Below, in pieces: positions 54,008 through 63,297 of a stretch of DNA of 64,000 bases. The stretch's first letter is position 1; each line of letters begins with the position of its first letter. The translations under genes were made by a program, and so were the position numbers. The notes under the pieces were generated by a model. That model had not been told where the DNA came from. It searched no databases and was given only the letters and a program-made list of their open reading frames with translations. The stretch spans positions 1-64,000 of the forward strand of contig CAJTXU010000016.1 of the NCBI GenBank assembly GCA_910584125.1, given 5' to 3'. This DNA is from an uncultured Muribaculaceae bacterium. GTDB lineage: Bacteria; Bacteroidota; Bacteroidia; Bacteroidales; Muribaculaceae.

Positions 54008-54943
54008 TCATGAATTATCCAGCCGCTTCATCATGCGGTCGATGCACCGCTTCTTCTGGTCGTTGCCGGGATGCACGTAGAGGTCGAGCGTCGTCGAGAT
54101 CTTGGAGTGGCCGAGCAGGACGCTCACCGTCTTGTAGTCGGCCTTCCCCTCGATGCACCGCGTGGCGAACGTGTGGCGCAGGCCGTGGAACCTGAGGTGC
54201 GGGATGTTGAGCTTGGTGAGCAGACGGCTGAAATATGCACGGTAGGTCCGCGGCTCGGTGGGCTTGGCCCGGTTGGTGACCACGTAGTCGGACGCGAAGG
54301 CCTTGCCCTTCAGCGGACGGAGCACCTGCAGGAGGTCGCGCGTCATCGGAATCTCGCGGTAGGAGTTGCGCGTCTTGGGCGACGTGACTGAAAGCTCGGT
54401 GTGCCCGCCACCCTCCTCCTCCACGACGTATACGCGGCCTATGGTTTTGTTGATCGATATGACTCCGGCGGCGGTGTCGATGTCACCCCACGTCAGGGAG
54501 CAGACCTCCCCTATCCTGATGCCGGTGTGCAGGCAGATCAGTATGCCGAGGTTGCGGCTGGTCAGGTTGCGCTTCACGTATTCGAGCAGCCGGCGGTGGT
54601 GACGCAGCGAGAGCACCGGCAGTTCGGCGCCGGTGCGGGGAGTCGGGAACCTTATCTCCCAGTCGAGCGACTTCATGCCGAAATGCTTCGCCCCGAAACG
54701 CGACACCATCTTGAGCACGACCACCATGTCGTGCACGCTCTTGTGCGAGAGCCCGGCACGCAGTTTCTCCATCACGAATCTCTGCACGGCCTCCTCGGTG
54801 ACGTCGCGCGACGCGCCGAACGCGGGGAGCAGATGGTTGCGGAGCGTGAGCTCGTAGTTGCAGATGGTCGACCGCTTCACATAGCGGCTCTTGTGTTCGG
54901 CCCATGCCGTGGCCACCTGACGGAAATCTGTTTCTTCAATCAT
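54008..54943 (-). CDS. Solitary tyrosine recombinase
   Basis: An N-terminal SAM-like core-binding domain (AEHKSRYVKRSTICNYELTLRNHL) and a catalytic domain with Arg in TGIRIGEVCSLTW, His-x-x-Arg in HGLRHTFATR, and LLGHSKISTTLDLYVHP with the Tyr nucleophile. Length 311 aa, as for XerC/D-like or phage-type recombinases. It stands alone with no mobile genes nearby and is followed by repeats, so it may act on inverted sites elsewhere. XerC/XerD is not excluded. Confidence 0.85.
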   Translation of the reverse strand: MIEETDFRQVATAWAEHKSRYVKRSTICNYELTLRNHLLPAFGASRDVTEEAVQRFVMEKLRAGLSHKSVHDMVVVLKMVSRFGAKHFGMKSLDWEIRFPTPRTGAELPVLSLRHHRRLLEYVKRNLTSRNLGILICLHTGIRIGEVCSLTWGDIDTAAGVISINKTIGRVYVVEEEGGGHTELSVTSPKTRNSYREIPMTRDLLQVLRPLKGKAFASDYVVTNRAKPTEPRTYRAYFSRLLTKLNIPHLRFHGLRHTFATRCIEGKADYKTVSVLLGHSKISTTLDLYVHPGNDQKKRCIDRMMKRLDNS

Positions 54944-55035
54944 AGTCTGAGATGTTTAAGTTGACTTATGTTCGATTGTAGTCGAAAATTAACAGCTTTT
55001 CGTCAGACGGCCACGTTCCGCCGCGGGCAAATGCT

Positions 55036-55070
55036 AAAAAAAGCGGAACCCCGCGAGGGATTCCGCTTTA
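55036..55070 (-). terminator. Terminator of the TPR-protein gene
   Basis: On the minus strand AAAGCGGAA pairs with TTCCGCTTT around CCCTCGCGGGG, followed by TTTTTT. Confidence 0.75.
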
Positions 55071-55118
55071 TAGGTCTTAGGCCTTAGGTCTTAGGTCTAA
55101 GGTCTAAGACCTAAGGCT
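55071..55118. repeat. AGGTCT-type repeat (family A), palindromic
   Basis: CCTTAGGTCTTAG pairs with CTAAGACCTAAGG, giving a perfect 13-bp stem. It sits between the TPR gene stop and its terminator. Confidence 0.6.
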
Positions 55119-55128
55119 TGCTTGTTAA

Positions 55129-56337
55129 TCAGAAATAGGTCTCGAGCGCGTAGTTGATGCTGTCGAGGATGCGGTCGACGTCGGTGTCGGCGGCGTCAAG
55201 CGCCTTGGCACGCTCGGCGATGGCCTTGGCTGCCTCCCAGTAGTTGACCTTCACGTCCTGACGCGCTTCGGGCTGGTTGCCCTCGATGTTGTTCCATACG
55301 GCCGAACCGGAGGTATAGAGCTTCTTGGCGGCGTTCTTGAGGGTCTCGATGTCGGCGTCGGCGAACTCGGCTGCCTTGCGGTAGTCGGCGAGCGAGGCCT
55401 TGTCGTCGTTCTTGCGGTCGTAGATGTATCCGCGCAGGCCGTAGAGGAATGCCTTGTCGGGAGTCTTGCCGATCTGCTCGGTCACGATGGCCACGGCGTC
55501 GTCATAACGCTCCTGCTGCAGCATCGAGTTGACGAGATTGTTGAGAAAGAGGGGGTTGCTGATGCCGAACGACTCATAGCCGTGGCGTGCAATGGCCTCG
55601 ATCTCCTTCTTCGCGCGGTCTTCGAGCGTGGAGTCGCGAAGGGCGAGGTTCTGCCAGCATGCGATCTCATAGACGTAGTTCTGCGGGTCGGTGATTCCGG
55701 CCTTGCGTGCCTTCTCGAACGCCGCGAGAGCCTTGTCGAGGGCGTTGCCAGAGTATGCGCCGATACCTGCGTAGTGGTAAGCGAGGGCCACGACGGAGTC
55801 AGGCGTCGCCTTCACGGTCTTGTCGGCCCAGGGCTGCGAGGGCATGTCTCCGTAGATCATGAACGCGTTGTAGGCCTCGGGGTAGTAGTGCTTGTTGTTG
55901 AACATCTCGCCGCCGAACTGGAAGTAGTCGTTGTGGTGGCCGAGGATCTTGCCGAGCATCTCCTTGGAGTGCTTGGGCTTAACCTGACCCTTCTCGTTGG
56001 GGACTGAGTCGAGGGGAAGGGCCTTGAGGAACATCTCGTAACCGTTGACGAGCTGGTTGCCCATGTCGATGAGGTTCACGGCGGGATCATCGGGATTGAT
56101 GGCACGCTTCTTGAATCCCTCGTCGAAGGCGTCGAACTCGAGCTTGCCGGCCACATAGTATGTGCGGACGTCGCCCGACGTCTCGGGATTGGCGGCGGCG
56201 TCCTTGATGAGCGCGCGGGCCTCGCCTATCTTGTCGAGCTTGCCCGACATCTTGGCGGCCTGGTCGACCGCCGCCTTCTGGGCGCTCATCGATCCCACAG
56301 CCGCGAGACAGAGAGCCATTGTCAGAATTTTCTTCAT
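55129..56337 (-). CDS. Secreted tetratricopeptide-repeat protein
   Basis: After a signal peptide (MKKILTMALCLAAVGSMSAQ), residues about 40-370 contain helix pairs with the TPR spacing (for example ALDKALAAFEKARKAGITDPQ and AFLYGLRGYIYDRKNDDKASLADYR). It probably acts in the periplasm as a protein scaffold. The start at 56337 is chosen; the longer frame lacks a signal. It is 34 bp downstream of gyrA on the same strand. Function unknown; 402 aa. Confidence 0.75.
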   Translation of the reverse strand: MKKILTMALCLAAVGSMSAQKAAVDQAAKMSGKLDKIGEARALIKDAAANPETSGDVRTYYVAGKLEFDAFDEGFKKRAINPDDPAVNLIDMGNQLVNGYEMFLKALPLDSVPNEKGQVKPKHSKEMLGKILGHHNDYFQFGGEMFNNKHYYPEAYNAFMIYGDMPSQPWADKTVKATPDSVVALAYHYAGIGAYSGNALDKALAAFEKARKAGITDPQNYVYEIACWQNLALRDSTLEDRAKKEIEAIARHGYESFGISNPLFLNNLVNSMLQQERYDDAVAIVTEQIGKTPDKAFLYGLRGYIYDRKNDDKASLADYRKAAEFADADIETLKNAAKKLYTSGSAVWNNIEGNQPEARQDVKVNYWEAAKAIAERAKALDAADTDVDRILDSINYALETYF

Positions 56338-56371
56338 AGCTGTATAAGTTTTGTTTGATTGGATTTCAAAG

Positions 56372-58948
56372 TCACTCGGCGGGAGCCTCGGGAGTCTCAA
56401 GCGACTCACGATTCTCGAGATTCTCGGGAGTCTCGGGAGTCTCGATAGCTGTTGTAGCTTCGGTTGCCTCGGGGTCCTGCTCGATCTCGTTCTCGACCTC
56501 CTCCTCAGGCTCGGAGTCTACCTTGCATACCGAGGCGATCGTGTCGCCGCGCTTGCCGAGGTCGATGAGCTTGACGCCCTGGGTGGCGCGGCCCATGACG
56601 CGCACGTCGGCCACCGAGAGGCGCAGCGTGACGCCGCTCTGGTTGATGATCATCAGGTCATTGCCGTCATTGACGTTCTTGATGGCCACGAGTTCGCCGG
56701 TCTTGTCGGTGATGTTCATGGTCTTGACGCCCTTGCCACCTCGGTTGGTGATGCGGTAGTCGTCGAGCGCCGAACGCTTGCCGTAGCCGTTCTGCGAGAC
56801 GACCATGACGGTCTCCTCGGGGGCTCCGGTCATGGTGATCATGCCGACCACCTCGTCGCCCTCGTCGAGGTTCATGGCCTTGACGCCCTGCGACATGCGG
56901 CCCATGCTGCGCACTGTCTTCTCGTTGAAGCGGATGGCGCGGCCGCCGCGGTTGGCCATGATGATCTCGGAGTTGCCGTCGGTGAGGCGTACGTCAACCA
57001 CCTCGTCGTCCTCGCGCATCACGATGGCGTTGACGCCTATGGCACGCGGATGCGAGTAGGCCGAGAGCTGCGTCTTCTTGATGAAGCCGCGCTTGGTGCC
57101 GAACACGAGGTTGTGCGTCGTGTTGTATGCCGGATCGGTGAGGCCCTTGACGCGGATGAAGGCGTTGACGCGGTCGTCGGCGTCGATCTGCAGCAGATTC
57201 TGTATGGCGCGTCCCTTGGAGTTCTTGGCCATTTCGGGAATCTCGTAGACCTTGAGCCAGTAGCAGCGGCCCTTCTCGGTGAAGAAGAGCATGTAGTTGA
57301 GGTTCGTGGCGGGATATATGTGCTCGATGAAGTCCTCGTCGCGCGTCGAGCTGCCCTTGGCGCCGACGCCGCCGCGGTGCTGGGCGCGGAACTCGCGCAG
57401 CGGCGTGCGCTTGATGTATCCGAGATGCGAGATCGTGATGATCATGCGGTCGTCAGAGATGAGGTCTTCCGAATTGAGGTCGCCCGAGAAGGGGTTTATC
57501 TTCGTCCGGCGCTCGTCGCCGTATTTGTCGCGGATCTCGACGAGCTCCTCCTTGATGACCTCGCGGAGCACGTGCTCGTTGTTGAGGATGTCGTTGTAGT
57601 GCGCGATGAGTTTCATCAGTTCGTCGTACTCGGCGCGCAGTTTCTCCATCTCGAGTCCGGTGAGCTGGCGGAGGCGCATCTCGACGATGGCGCGGGTCTG
57701 GACCTCGTCGAGTCCGAAGCGCTCGGAGAGGCGCGCGCGGGCCTCGTCGGTGGTCTCGCTGCCGCGTATTATGGCGATCACCTCGTCGATGTTGTCGGTG
57801 GCGATCATCAATCCCTTGAGGATGTGGGCGCGCTCCTCGGCCTTGCGCAGGTCGTAGCGCGTGCGGCGCAGCACGACCTCGCGGCGATGGTCCACGAACG
57901 CCTCAAGGATCTCCTTGAGCGTGAGCGTCTTGGGGCGTCCGTTGACGAGGGCGACGTTGTTGACGCTGAACGACGTCTGAAGCTGCGTGAGCTTGAAGAG
58001 CTTGTTGAGCACCACCTTGGCGTTGGCCTCGCGCTTGACGTCGATCACGATGTTGATCTTGCCGCGGGCCGACGTGTCGGTGACGTCGGCGATGCCCTCG
58101 ATCTTCTTCTCCTCGGCGAGTTGGATTATGGACTTGACGAGCTCGCCCTTGAGCACGCCGTATGGTATCTCGGAGACGACTATCACGTCGTGGTTGCCTT
58201 CGGTCTCGATCTCGGCCTTGGCGCGGACCACGATGCGGCCGCGGCCCGTCTCGTAGGCGTCGCGGACGCCCTGCAAGCCGAAGATCTCGCCGCCCGTGGG
58301 GAAGTCGGGGGCCTTGACATATTCCATGAGGCCGTCGACCGTCAGCTCCGGATTGTCGACCAGGGCTATCGAGGCGTCGAGGGCCTCGGTGAGGTTGTGG
58401 GGAGGCATGTTGGTGGCCATGCCGACGGCGATGCCGGCCGCCCCGTTGACCAGAAGGTTCGGGATGCGGGTCGGAAGCACCGAGGGCTCGAACAGCGTGT
58501 TGTCGAAGTTCGGCACGAAGTCAACCGTCTCCTTGTCGAGGTCGCGCAGCAGCTCCTCTCCCATCTTGGCGAGCTTGACCTCGGTGTAACGCATGGCGGC
58601 GGGAGAGTCTCCGTCGATCGAGCCGAAGTTGCCCTGTCCGAACACCAGCGGGTAGCGCAGCGACCACTCCTGGGCCATGCGGACCATGGTGAGATAGATC
58701 GACGAGTCTCCGTGGGGATGGTACTTACCCATCACCTCACCGACGATTCTGGCCGATTTCTTGGTGTCTCCTGAAAAAGTGTTACCGAGTTCGTTCATGC
58801 CGAACAGCACCCTGCGGTGCACGGGCTTGAAGCCGTCGCGCACGTCGGGAAGGGCGCGGGATACGATCACCGACATCGAATAGTCGATGTAGGCGCTCTT
58901 CATTTCCGACTCTATGTTGATCGGAATTATCTTGTCGTCTCCTTGCAT
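56372..58948 (-). CDS. gyrA: DNA gyrase subunit A
   Basis: Breaks and rejoins DNA in the gyrase complex. Active-site Tyr121 is in AAMRYTE; the QRDR region reads GKYHPHGDSSIYLTMVRM. Six C-terminal blades of the beta-pinwheel start near residue 500 (TKRGFIKKTQLS, NGYGKRSALDDYR), followed by an acidic tail (EEEVENEIEQDPEATE). The ATG at 58948 is preferred to the longer frame start at 59008. 858 aa. The position equal to E. coli Asp87 is Leu86 (CTC). Confidence 0.97.
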   Translation of the reverse strand: MQGDDKIIPINIESEMKSAYIDYSMSVIVSRALPDVRDGFKPVHRRVLFGMNELGNTFSGDTKKSARIVGEVMGKYHPHGDSSIYLTMVRMAQEWSLRYPLVFGQGNFGSIDGDSPAAMRYTEVKLAKMGEELLRDLDKETVDFVPNFDNTLFEPSVLPTRIPNLLVNGAAGIAVGMATNMPPHNLTEALDASIALVDNPELTVDGLMEYVKAPDFPTGGEIFGLQGVRDAYETGRGRIVVRAKAEIETEGNHDVIVVSEIPYGVLKGELVKSIIQLAEEKKIEGIADVTDTSARGKINIVIDVKREANAKVVLNKLFKLTQLQTSFSVNNVALVNGRPKTLTLKEILEAFVDHRREVVLRRTRYDLRKAEERAHILKGLMIATDNIDEVIAIIRGSETTDEARARLSERFGLDEVQTRAIVEMRLRQLTGLEMEKLRAEYDELMKLIAHYNDILNNEHVLREVIKEELVEIRDKYGDERRTKINPFSGDLNSEDLISDDRMIITISHLGYIKRTPLREFRAQHRGGVGAKGSSTRDEDFIEHIYPATNLNYMLFFTEKGRCYWLKVYEIPEMAKNSKGRAIQNLLQIDADDRVNAFIRVKGLTDPAYNTTHNLVFGTKRGFIKKTQLSAYSHPRAIGVNAIVMREDDEVVDVRLTDGNSEIIMANRGGRAIRFNEKTVRSMGRMSQGVKAMNLDEGDEVVGMITMTGAPEETVMVVSQNGYGKRSALDDYRITNRGGKGVKTMNITDKTGELVAIKNVNDGNDLMIINQSGVTLRLSVADVRVMGRATQGVKLIDLGKRGDTIASVCKVDSEPEEEVENEIEQDPEATEATTAIETPETPENLENRESLETPEAPAE

Positions 58949-59017
58949 TATTCTTTTGAAAATTATTGTCTCTGGCGTCGGGAAGGCACTCGCGCGCCTG
59001 GTCCGCACTCCAATTTA

Positions 59018-59048
59018 CAAAATTACAAAAAATTCGCGTAAATCCGAA
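59018..59048 (-). promoter_or_regulatory. Promoter of gyrA
   Basis: On the minus strand TAATTTTG (59018-59025) with TTCG (59045-59048) 19 bp upstream; the -33 differs from TTTG by one base. Confidence 0.5.
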
Positions 59049-59108
59049 ATTTATAGGGCAAAAACTGTCGGTTATACCGCCCCACCCCCGTGCCCACCCC
59101 CATACGAA

Positions 59109-59149
59109 AAACGGGGAGGACCTCCGGACTTGCCGTCGGTTCTCCCCGT
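59109..59149 (-). terminator. Terminator of clpC
   Basis: On the minus strand ACGGGGAG pairs with CTCCCCGT and is followed by TTTTT. It separates clpC from gyrA. Confidence 0.75.
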
Positions 59150-59166
59150 CGTTATGCTGAGTGTCG

Positions 59167-61731
59167 TCACACCACGGGCTTGTACTCGAGCGTGAGCTTC
59201 TCGTCGCCTTCCTTGTAGGTGACGGCGATCGTGCCTCCTATCTGGCCGTCGGCGCCGAGCGAGAGCATGAGTTCGGCGAGCTCGTCCTCCAGATATTTCT
59301 GGATCGAGCGCTTCAGGGGCCGCGCGCCGAAGTTCTTGTCATATCCCTTGCCGGCGATGAAGTTGCGCGCCTCGTCGCTGAGCTCGAGATGATAGCCCAG
59401 TTTCTCGACACGCGAGAAGAACTCGCGCAGCTCGATATCGATGATGCTGAATATGTCGTCGCGGCTCAGCTGGTCGAACATCACGATGTCGTCGACGCGG
59501 TTGAGGAACTCGGGCGAGAACGCGCGGTTGAGGGCCTTCGATATCACGCCGTGGGCCTGCTCCTTGCTGTTCTCGGCCGTGTTGAAGCCGATGCCGGAGC
59601 CGAAGTCCTTGAGCTGGCGCGAGCCGACGTTGCTCGTCATGATGAGGATCGTGTTCTTGAAGTCGATCTTGCGACCGAGCGAGTCGGTGAGCCGCCCTTC
59701 GTCCATGACCTGCAGCAGCAGGTTGAACACGTCGGGATGCGCCTTCTCAATCTCGTCGAGCAGCACCACCGAGTAGGGCTTGCGGCGCACCTTCTCCGTC
59801 AGCTGGCCACCCTCCTCGTATCCGACGTATCCCGGAGGGGCACCGACGAGGCGCGAGACGGTGAACTTCTCCATGAACTCGCTCATGTCGACGCGGATCA
59901 GGGCGTCGGATGAGTCGAAGAGGTATTCGGCTATCTTCTTGGCCAGAAGCGTCTTGCCGACACCCGTAGGACCGAGGAACATGAACGTTCCGATGGGCTT
60001 GTCGGGGTCTTTGAGGCCGATGCGGTTGCGCTGGATGGCCTTCACCACCTTGCGGATGGCGTCGTCCTGGCCTACGACCGAGCCTTTGAGGGCGTCGCCC
60101 ATCTTGATGAGCCGCGAGCCCTCGGCCTGCGCGATGCGCTGGGTGGGCACGCCGGTCATGAGGGCCACGACCTCGGCCACCTTGTCGTCGTCGACGGTCT
60201 GCCAGTCGTTGTTGAGGCTCTCCTCCCATCTCTTCTTGGCGGCCTCGAGGTCTGACTTGGTCTTCATCACCTGGTCGCGCAGGGCGGCGGCCTTCTCGTA
60301 GTCCTGCTGCTTGGCGGCTTTCATCTTCTGCTGCGTCAGCGTGTCGACGGTCTGCTCAAGCTGCGCGATCTCCTCGGGCACCTCTATGTTGGTGATGTGC
60401 ACGCGGCTTCCGGCCTCGTCGAGGGCGTCGAGCGCCTTGTCGGGGAAGTTGCGGTCGCTGACGTAGCGCTCGGTGAGCGAGACGCAGGCCTCGAGGGCCT
60501 CGTCGGTATACCGCACGTTGTGGTGCGCCTCATATTTGTCCTTGACCTGACGCAGAATCTCGAGGGTCTCCTCGGGCGACGTCGGCTCGACCATCACCTT
60601 CTGGAATCGCCGCTCCAGAGCTCCGTCTTTCTCGATGTTCTGACGGTACTCGTCGAGGGTCGTGGCACCGATGCACTGTATCTCGCCGCGCGCCAGAGCG
60701 GGCTTGAGGATGTTGGCGGCGTCCATCGTGCCGGGCGTGCTGCCGGCGCCGACGATGGTGTGGATCTCATCGATGAAGAGGATGATGTCGGGATTCTTGG
60801 AGAGTTCGTCGAGAACGGTCTTGATGCGCTCCTCGAACTGTCCGCGATATTTCGTGCCGGCCACCATGCCGGTCATGTCGAGTCCGACGACGCGCTTGTC
60901 GAAAAGCACGCGCGACACCTTGCGCTGCACGATGCGCAGGGCGAGGCCCTCGACTATGGCCGACTTGCCGACGCCGGGCTCGCCGATCAGCACGGGGTTG
61001 TTCTTCTTGCGGCGCGAGAGGATCTGGGCGAGGCGCTCGATCTCGGCCTCGCGCCCCACCACGGGGTCGAGCTTGCCCTCGGCGGCGGCCTTGGTCATGT
61101 CATAGCCGTACTTGTCGAGCGCGGGGGTGTCGCTCTTGCGGCCGCTCTTGCCGGTGGTCATGCGCGAGCTCTGGCGCTGACGGCCCGAAGGCGACGCCAG
61201 GCCGCTGTCGCCCTCGTCGTCATCGTCGTCATCGTCTTCCTGGACCGGACCGAAGTCCTTGCCCATCTCGGGCATCTCGGAGAAGTCTGCGATGTTCTGC
61301 ACCGAGATGTCGAAATTGAGATATTCTTCCTTGATATGCTGGAGCACGCTCGAGTCCATGGCGCGCTTGTCGTGTAGCAACGAGAGGAGGATATGCTCGC
61401 TTCCGATCACGTGCGAGTTCATTTTGCGGGCCTCGGACGTGGCGAGCTGAAGATGACGTATGGCGCCAAGACTTATCTTGTACTGCTGTTCGAACAGTGT
61501 GGTGACCTCTCCGGCGGGATGCGGCTCGGACAGGTACTCCTCGAGCTCGGCGATGATCTTGTCGATGGGGACGTTGATCTGGCTGAGGATCTTGACCGCG
61601 TAACCGTCTGTCTGTCTCAGCGAACCGAGCAGGAAATGCTCGGCCATGATGACAGGAGAGTTGAATCGATTCGCCTCAGCGAGAGCGATCTCAAGCATGG
61701 GGCGGAACTGTTTTGAAAAGTCGTTCTTCAT
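59167..61731 (-). CDS. clpC: ATP-dependent Clp protease ATP-binding subunit, ClpC type
   Basis: Two AAA+ domains: GEPGVGKSAI near residue 245 and GPTGVGKTLLAKKIA near residue 575. A UVR-like middle helix (QKMKAAKQQDYEKAAALRDQ) marks the ClpC rather than ClpB type. The N-terminal double repeat (residues 1-145, MAEHFLLGSL, IGSEHILLSL) recognises adaptors. A charged linker with a long Asp/Glu run (DDDDDDDEGD) is unusual. 854 aa. It unfolds substrates for ClpP. Confidence 0.92.
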   Translation of the reverse strand: MKNDFSKQFRPMLEIALAEANRFNSPVIMAEHFLLGSLRQTDGYAVKILSQINVPIDKIIAELEEYLSEPHPAGEVTTLFEQQYKISLGAIRHLQLATSEARKMNSHVIGSEHILLSLLHDKRAMDSSVLQHIKEEYLNFDISVQNIADFSEMPEMGKDFGPVQEDDDDDDDEGDSGLASPSGRQRQSSRMTTGKSGRKSDTPALDKYGYDMTKAAAEGKLDPVVGREAEIERLAQILSRRKKNNPVLIGEPGVGKSAIVEGLALRIVQRKVSRVLFDKRVVGLDMTGMVAGTKYRGQFEERIKTVLDELSKNPDIILFIDEIHTIVGAGSTPGTMDAANILKPALARGEIQCIGATTLDEYRQNIEKDGALERRFQKVMVEPTSPEETLEILRQVKDKYEAHHNVRYTDEALEACVSLTERYVSDRNFPDKALDALDEAGSRVHITNIEVPEEIAQLEQTVDTLTQQKMKAAKQQDYEKAAALRDQVMKTKSDLEAAKKRWEESLNNDWQTVDDDKVAEVVALMTGVPTQRIAQAEGSRLIKMGDALKGSVVGQDDAIRKVVKAIQRNRIGLKDPDKPIGTFMFLGPTGVGKTLLAKKIAEYLFDSSDALIRVDMSEFMEKFTVSRLVGAPPGYVGYEEGGQLTEKVRRKPYSVVLLDEIEKAHPDVFNLLLQVMDEGRLTDSLGRKIDFKNTILIMTSNVGSRQLKDFGSGIGFNTAENSKEQAHGVISKALNRAFSPEFLNRVDDIVMFDQLSRDDIFSIIDIELREFFSRVEKLGYHLELSDEARNFIAGKGYDKNFGARPLKRSIQKYLEDELAELMLSLGADGQIGGTIAVTYKEGDEKLTLEYKPVV

Positions 61732-61799
61732 TAAAATAACTTATGTTTGCCAATCATATAACAAATCGCGTGCCAATATTTCATAAAAAAGTAACAACT

Positions 61800-61990
61800 G
61801 TGGGCTTGGGGCTGGGGTCTGGGGTCTGGGGTCTTGAGGTTGTCTTAGGTCTTGGGTCTGAGGCTTAGACATTACTTTTTTCTTTTGATGTCTTGGGTCT
61901 TGGGCCTCAAAATAAAAAGCTAATATCTAAGTCCAAGGCCTCAGACCCAAGACCTTCCTTAGACTTTAGACTTCCGACCCAAGACCTATG
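61800..61990. repeat. Large AGGTCT-type repeat block (family A)
   Basis: Across about 190 bp the words GGGTCTTGGGTCTGAGG, TCTTAGGTCTTGGG and their complements (CCAAGACCT, AAGTCCAAGGCC) recur. The first half reads GGTCT-rich and the second AAGACC-rich, so it can form a long imperfect hairpin. The 61732-62035 gap has no gene. Confidence 0.6.
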
Positions 61991-62035
61991 ACCCGAGACC
62001 TTGGACCCAAGTCCCTCCAAGTTTGTTATACGGTC

Positions 62036-62716
62036 ATGAAGACTTTATATATCGACAATCTGCGGGTGGATGTCGCGGGAAACCGCGACGACCGCATATG
62101 TTACCTGCTCTATCCGATGCAGTCGGCCGGCGAGTGGGGCGAATGGGCGTCGAAAACCTATGACGTCAGCGTGGCCGTGATCAGCGGCATGGACTGGGAC
62201 GACGATATGGCGCCGTGGCCGGCGCCGGGCGTGCCGCGCGGCTGCCCGGACTTCAAGGGCGACGCCGGCGCCTTTCTCGAACGTCTCGAAAAGCAAATAA
62301 TGCCCGCCGTGGAATCCGCCCTCGGCATAAGCCGAGACGCCTCGCGGACCCTCGCCGGCGTCTCGCTATCAGGCCTTTTCACCCTGTGGCAATGGATGAC
62401 ATGCCCCGTGTTCGACAACATCATCTCGCTCTCGGGCTCGTTCTGGTACGATGGTTTCGTCCGTTGGATGGAGACGCATGGCGTACCCGCAGGCAAGGGA
62501 CGCGCATACTTCCTGCTCGGCGACCGGGAGGCCGACTCGCGCGTCCCGGAGTTCAGAAGTGTGCTCATCTATACGCGCAAAGTCGTGTCGCTACTCGCAG
62601 AGGCAGGCGTCAGCACGGAGTTCGAAATCGTACCGGGAGACCACTACCAATACGGACAGCAAAGACTCGAGCGGGCGTTCTCGCACATGTTCGGCGACGG
62701 CCCGAAGGCCGGTTGA
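62036..62716 (+). CDS. Alpha/beta-hydrolase, putative esterase
   Basis: Nucleophile motif GVSLSGLFTLW (Ser in Gly-x-Ser-x-Ser-Gly, near residue 108), a second acid in LGDREADSRV, and catalytic His in VPGDHYQYGQ near residue 210. The fold resembles siderophore-esterase or feruloyl esterase-like proteins. The ATG at 62036 is chosen over 61988, since the upstream part lies in the repeat block. 226 aa, no signal peptide, so cytoplasmic. Substrate unknown. Confidence 0.75.
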   Translation: MKTLYIDNLRVDVAGNRDDRICYLLYPMQSAGEWGEWASKTYDVSVAVISGMDWDDDMAPWPAPGVPRGCPDFKGDAGAFLERLEKQIMPAVESALGISRDASRTLAGVSLSGLFTLWQWMTCPVFDNIISLSGSFWYDGFVRWMETHGVPAGKGRAYFLLGDREADSRVPEFRSVLIYTRKVVSLLAEAGVSTEFEIVPGDHYQYGQQRLERAFSHMFGDGPKAG

Positions 62717-62757
62717 ACGACAGCCGAAAACTCCACGCCGGATTCTCCGACAGACGA

Positions 62758-62790
62758 AAGCCCCGCGCAGGTCACACCTGCGCGAGGCTT
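62758..62790. terminator. Bidirectional terminator between esterase and HPF gene
   Basis: AAGCC(C)CGCGCAGGT pairs with ACCTGCGCG(A)GGCTT around a 3-base loop. Confidence 0.75.
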
Positions 62791-62814
62791 AAGCTATGCA
62801 TGTATTAGCCGAAT

Positions 62815-63117
62815 TCAATTCTGGCGGTTGCGCTCCTTGAGCCTCTCGAGCTGCCTCTTGAGGGCGTCGAGACACGAGTCCATCGCCTCCGAATACGAAT
62901 CTCCGGTCTTTACGGCCACCTGGTCGGGCGCGTCAGGGAACATGAGGCTCACCATGACCTCCTTGTTGTCGGGAATGCCCGGCTTTATCTCGCGCAGCGT
63001 GACAGTGGCGTTGGTGATTCTGCCGTAGAAATCCTTGAGTTCGTCGATACGCTCGTTTATCATCTTCTTCAGACCCTCGGTGAGGTCGAAATGAATTGCC
63101 GTGATTGATATGTCCAT
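62815..63117 (-). CDS. hpf: Ribosome hibernation promoting factor (short HPF)
   Basis: The 100-residue protein has the HPF/YfiA fold: ISITAIHFDLTEGLKKMINERI and VAVKTGDSYSEAMDSCLDALKRQLERLKER. It binds the 30S subunit and, in its short form, supports 100S dimers. The ATG at 63117 (MDISITAIHF) is preferred to an upstream start that would add 12 residues. Divergent from the trp operon, sharing an upstream region. Confidence 0.9.
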   Translation of the reverse strand: MDISITAIHFDLTEGLKKMINERIDELKDFYGRITNATVTLREIKPGIPDNKEVMVSLMFPDAPDQVAVKTGDSYSEAMDSCLDALKRQLERLKERNRQN

Positions 63118-63246
63118 AATAAAATCTCCTGTTTCAGCGGGACGCCGTAGCACCCTGTTGTTGACGTTTTCTATTGATATTACATTTAACCCCCGCTAAA
63201 GTTCACCGACGCCGCCACACAACTTTTAAACTTTTTTAATCGAAAG

Positions 63247-63278
63247 TTTGTTTGATTGATAAATATTGATTAACTTTG
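63247..63278 (+). promoter_or_regulatory. Promoter of the trp operon
   Basis: TTTG (63247-63250), 20 bp, then TAACTTTG (63271-63278). The predicted start is about 63285, just before the leader peptide. Confidence 0.75.
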
Positions 63279-63297
63279 CAAAAACATTTAAAAAGTC

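Noticed and set aside
56351..58774. An 807-aa open frame on the plus strand opposite gyrA
   Set aside because: It is antisense to a clear gyrA and its composition (Val, Asp, Leu, Gly repeats) matches a shadow of GC-rich codons, with no family motif.
62815..62900. Possible second RNA gene in the HPF region
   Set aside because: The hairpin at 62758-62790 is fully explained as a terminator and no other conserved stem is seen.
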